Of a stretch of DNA of 64,000 nt, positions 63,377-64,000 are shown piece after piece. Position numbers and translations under genes: made by a program. The stretch is from Gordonia sp. ABSL11-1 (lineage in GTDB: Bacteria > Actinomycetota > Actinomycetes > Mycobacteriales > Mycobacteriaceae): positions 20,202 through 84,201 of the forward strand of contig NZ_JASXSI010000024.1 of assembly GCF_030315685.1 (NCBI RefSeq), written 5' to 3'. The notes below the pieces were generated by a model, which saw nothing but the letters and a program-made list of their open reading frames with translations, was not told where the DNA came from and made no database searches. How positions within the stretch are numbered: position 1 is the stretch's first letter; each line of letters starts with the position of its first letter.

Positions 63377-63459
63377 TCAATCGGTCTCGCAGCCCACGGA
63401 TGATGCCGGTGGGCGCACCGGACAGCGTAGGCGGCCGGGCTATAGTAGGCCAGCACTGA

Positions 63460-63700
63460 GTGCCTGTGTCGGTGGTCGTGGTCGACTGTGAGGTCTTCGA
63501 TGACTACGCGGACGTCGAGCAGGTGGGCCAGAAGTTGCGGTTCGGGGGAGCCCCAATCAGCTGGTTCAACCACAGTCGCCTCATGCACCGCCTCGGACGC
63601 ATTCCACCCGCAGAAGCCGAGGACATCTATCATGCTGGAGTGGCCAACCCGCCGGTCGGTTCACACACAACCGACGGTGCATGAAACCCGGGACGCTTCA
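63460..63700 (+). mobile_element. IS3-family element, right-end fragment
   Basis: The frame contains PISWFNHSRLMHRLGRIPPA, then EAEDIYHAG, which is the C-terminal end of an IS3-family OrfB. A right terminal repeat AAACCCGGGACGCTTCA (63684-63700) follows; it agrees at 14 of 17 positions with the inverted left end seen at 49908. The upstream part of the element is missing. The fragment's right edge falls inside the minus-strand DUF6054 gene. Confidence 0.7.
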
Positions 63701-63897
63701 GTCACCGTCAGACTCAGGCGGTTGGCTCCGACCATGCTGTAGCGCTCGAAGACCATTGTCGAACAACGAACGTCACCGACGTTGAGGTCGCTCGAGTCCT
63801 CGAAGCTGGCCGACGAACTACCGGAGAGTACGCCTCGGTGGATTGCGCGTACGACTTCGTCGAAGTCGCCGGTGAATGTGCGCTCGTGTTTAGCCAT
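63661..63897 (-). pseudogene. DUF6054 protein gene, truncated by an IS3 right end
   Basis: The minus-strand frame begins MAKHERTFTGDFDEVVRAIH and continues VFERYSMVGANRLSLTVT, a good match in pattern to the small DUF6054 family (function unknown, usually about 110 residues). At 63700/63701 the native sequence stops, and the remaining codons (EASRVSCTVGCV, then stop) are read from the IS3 end. The product would be about 78 residues, of which the last 12 or so are foreign, so it is probably non-functional. The ATG at 63897 is chosen as the family's usual start. Confidence 0.7.
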
Positions 63898-64000
63898 GTG
63901 CTCTGTCTCCGGGTCGGCGTGGTGCTGTGTCAGCAACTTGCAAGCGGTCAGGGTGAGGGCCACGCCGGCGATTGGGGCAGAGTGGGAAATCCTTCATCGC
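63898..64000. other. Right window edge, no gene called
   Basis: About 100 bases upstream of the DUF6054 remnant. An open minus-strand frame continues off the edge, but too little is visible to name it. Confidence 0.3.

Noticed and set aside
49908..63700. A composite transposon or one IS3 split by a 13 kb insertion
   Set aside because: The left IS3 end lies in an IS256 remnant and the right end in a DUF6054 gene, so the outer flanks do not match a single target, and part of OrfB is missing. Two separate decayed copies or a rearrangement fit better.
1..64000. CRISPR arrays, rRNA, tRNA, prophage or toxin-antitoxin loci
   Set aside because: No regularly spaced repeats, no RNA gene signatures and no phage or toxin families were recognised on reading both strands.

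Overview
The window is high-GC actinobacterial DNA, most like the Gordonia/Rhodococcus/Williamsia/Mycobacterium group. This is inferred from many GTG starts, ATGA/GTGA overlaps, a Ddn-type F420-dependent reductase, a DtxR/IdeR-like iron box and actinobacterial IS3/IS256/IS701 remnants. I see no rRNA, tRNA, CRISPR array or phage gene. Almost everything is accessory catabolism, uptake and local regulation.

Region A (425-11052, minus) is a probable operon. It holds three NtaA/SnaA/DszA-type flavin monooxygenases, an SfnB/DszC-type acyl-CoA-dehydrogenase-fold flavoenzyme and a complete Dpp/Opp-type ABC importer with a fused double ATPase. It looks like a scavenging unit for an organosulfur or organonitrogen compound. 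Region B (11356-20094) has a DUF1684 protein, a tandem-HxlR regulator, a nitronate monooxygenase-like enzyme and a thiolase-like protein. Divergent to these is a carotenoid/stilbene oxygenase-acyl-CoA synthetase-thiolase operon. Region C (20350-30681) repeats the logic of A: an importer with a fused ATPase, a Baeyer-Villiger-type monooxygenase and two closely related, convergent flavin monooxygenases.

Region D (31361-34249) carries a siderophore-interacting flavoprotein with an iron-box-like site, and a MarR/SDR divergent pair. Region E (34638-46621) is the most striking part. Eight minus-strand genes lie with 1-4 bp overlaps or a 2 bp gap: flavin monooxygenase, NTF2-like protein, giant 2-oxoacid:ferredoxin oxidoreductase, LigI-like amidohydrolase, D-2-hydroxyacid dehydrogenase, RraA/LigK-like aldolase, flavin reductase and MDR dehydrogenase. 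They are divergent from a Crp/Fnr regulator, which is followed by an MHS transporter. A perfect ACTGTCA-N6-TGACAGT palindrome lies between operon and regulator, and a degenerate copy lies before the transporter. I read this as one regulon for an unknown, probably aromatic or 2-oxoacid-yielding substrate.

Region F (46679-52999) holds small regulator/enzyme pairs (hydrolase/TetR, deazaflavin reductase, methyltransferase, TetR/NmrA with a large palindromic operator) around a graveyard of decayed IS256 and IS3 elements and a SnoaL-like pseudogene. Region G (53576-63376) is a LysR-governed catabolic cluster: SCP2-like/alpha-beta hydrolase, MHS transporter, aldehyde dehydrogenase, MBL hydrolase, NIPSNAP, carboxymuconolactone-decarboxylase-like protein, 3-hydroxyisobutyrate-dehydrogenase-like enzyme and MmgE/PrpD. 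It is bordered by IS701 and IS3 fragments. The IS3 right end has cut a DUF6054 gene and given it a new tail.

Functions are family-level readings of translated sequence. No substrate is established for any of the catabolic units.
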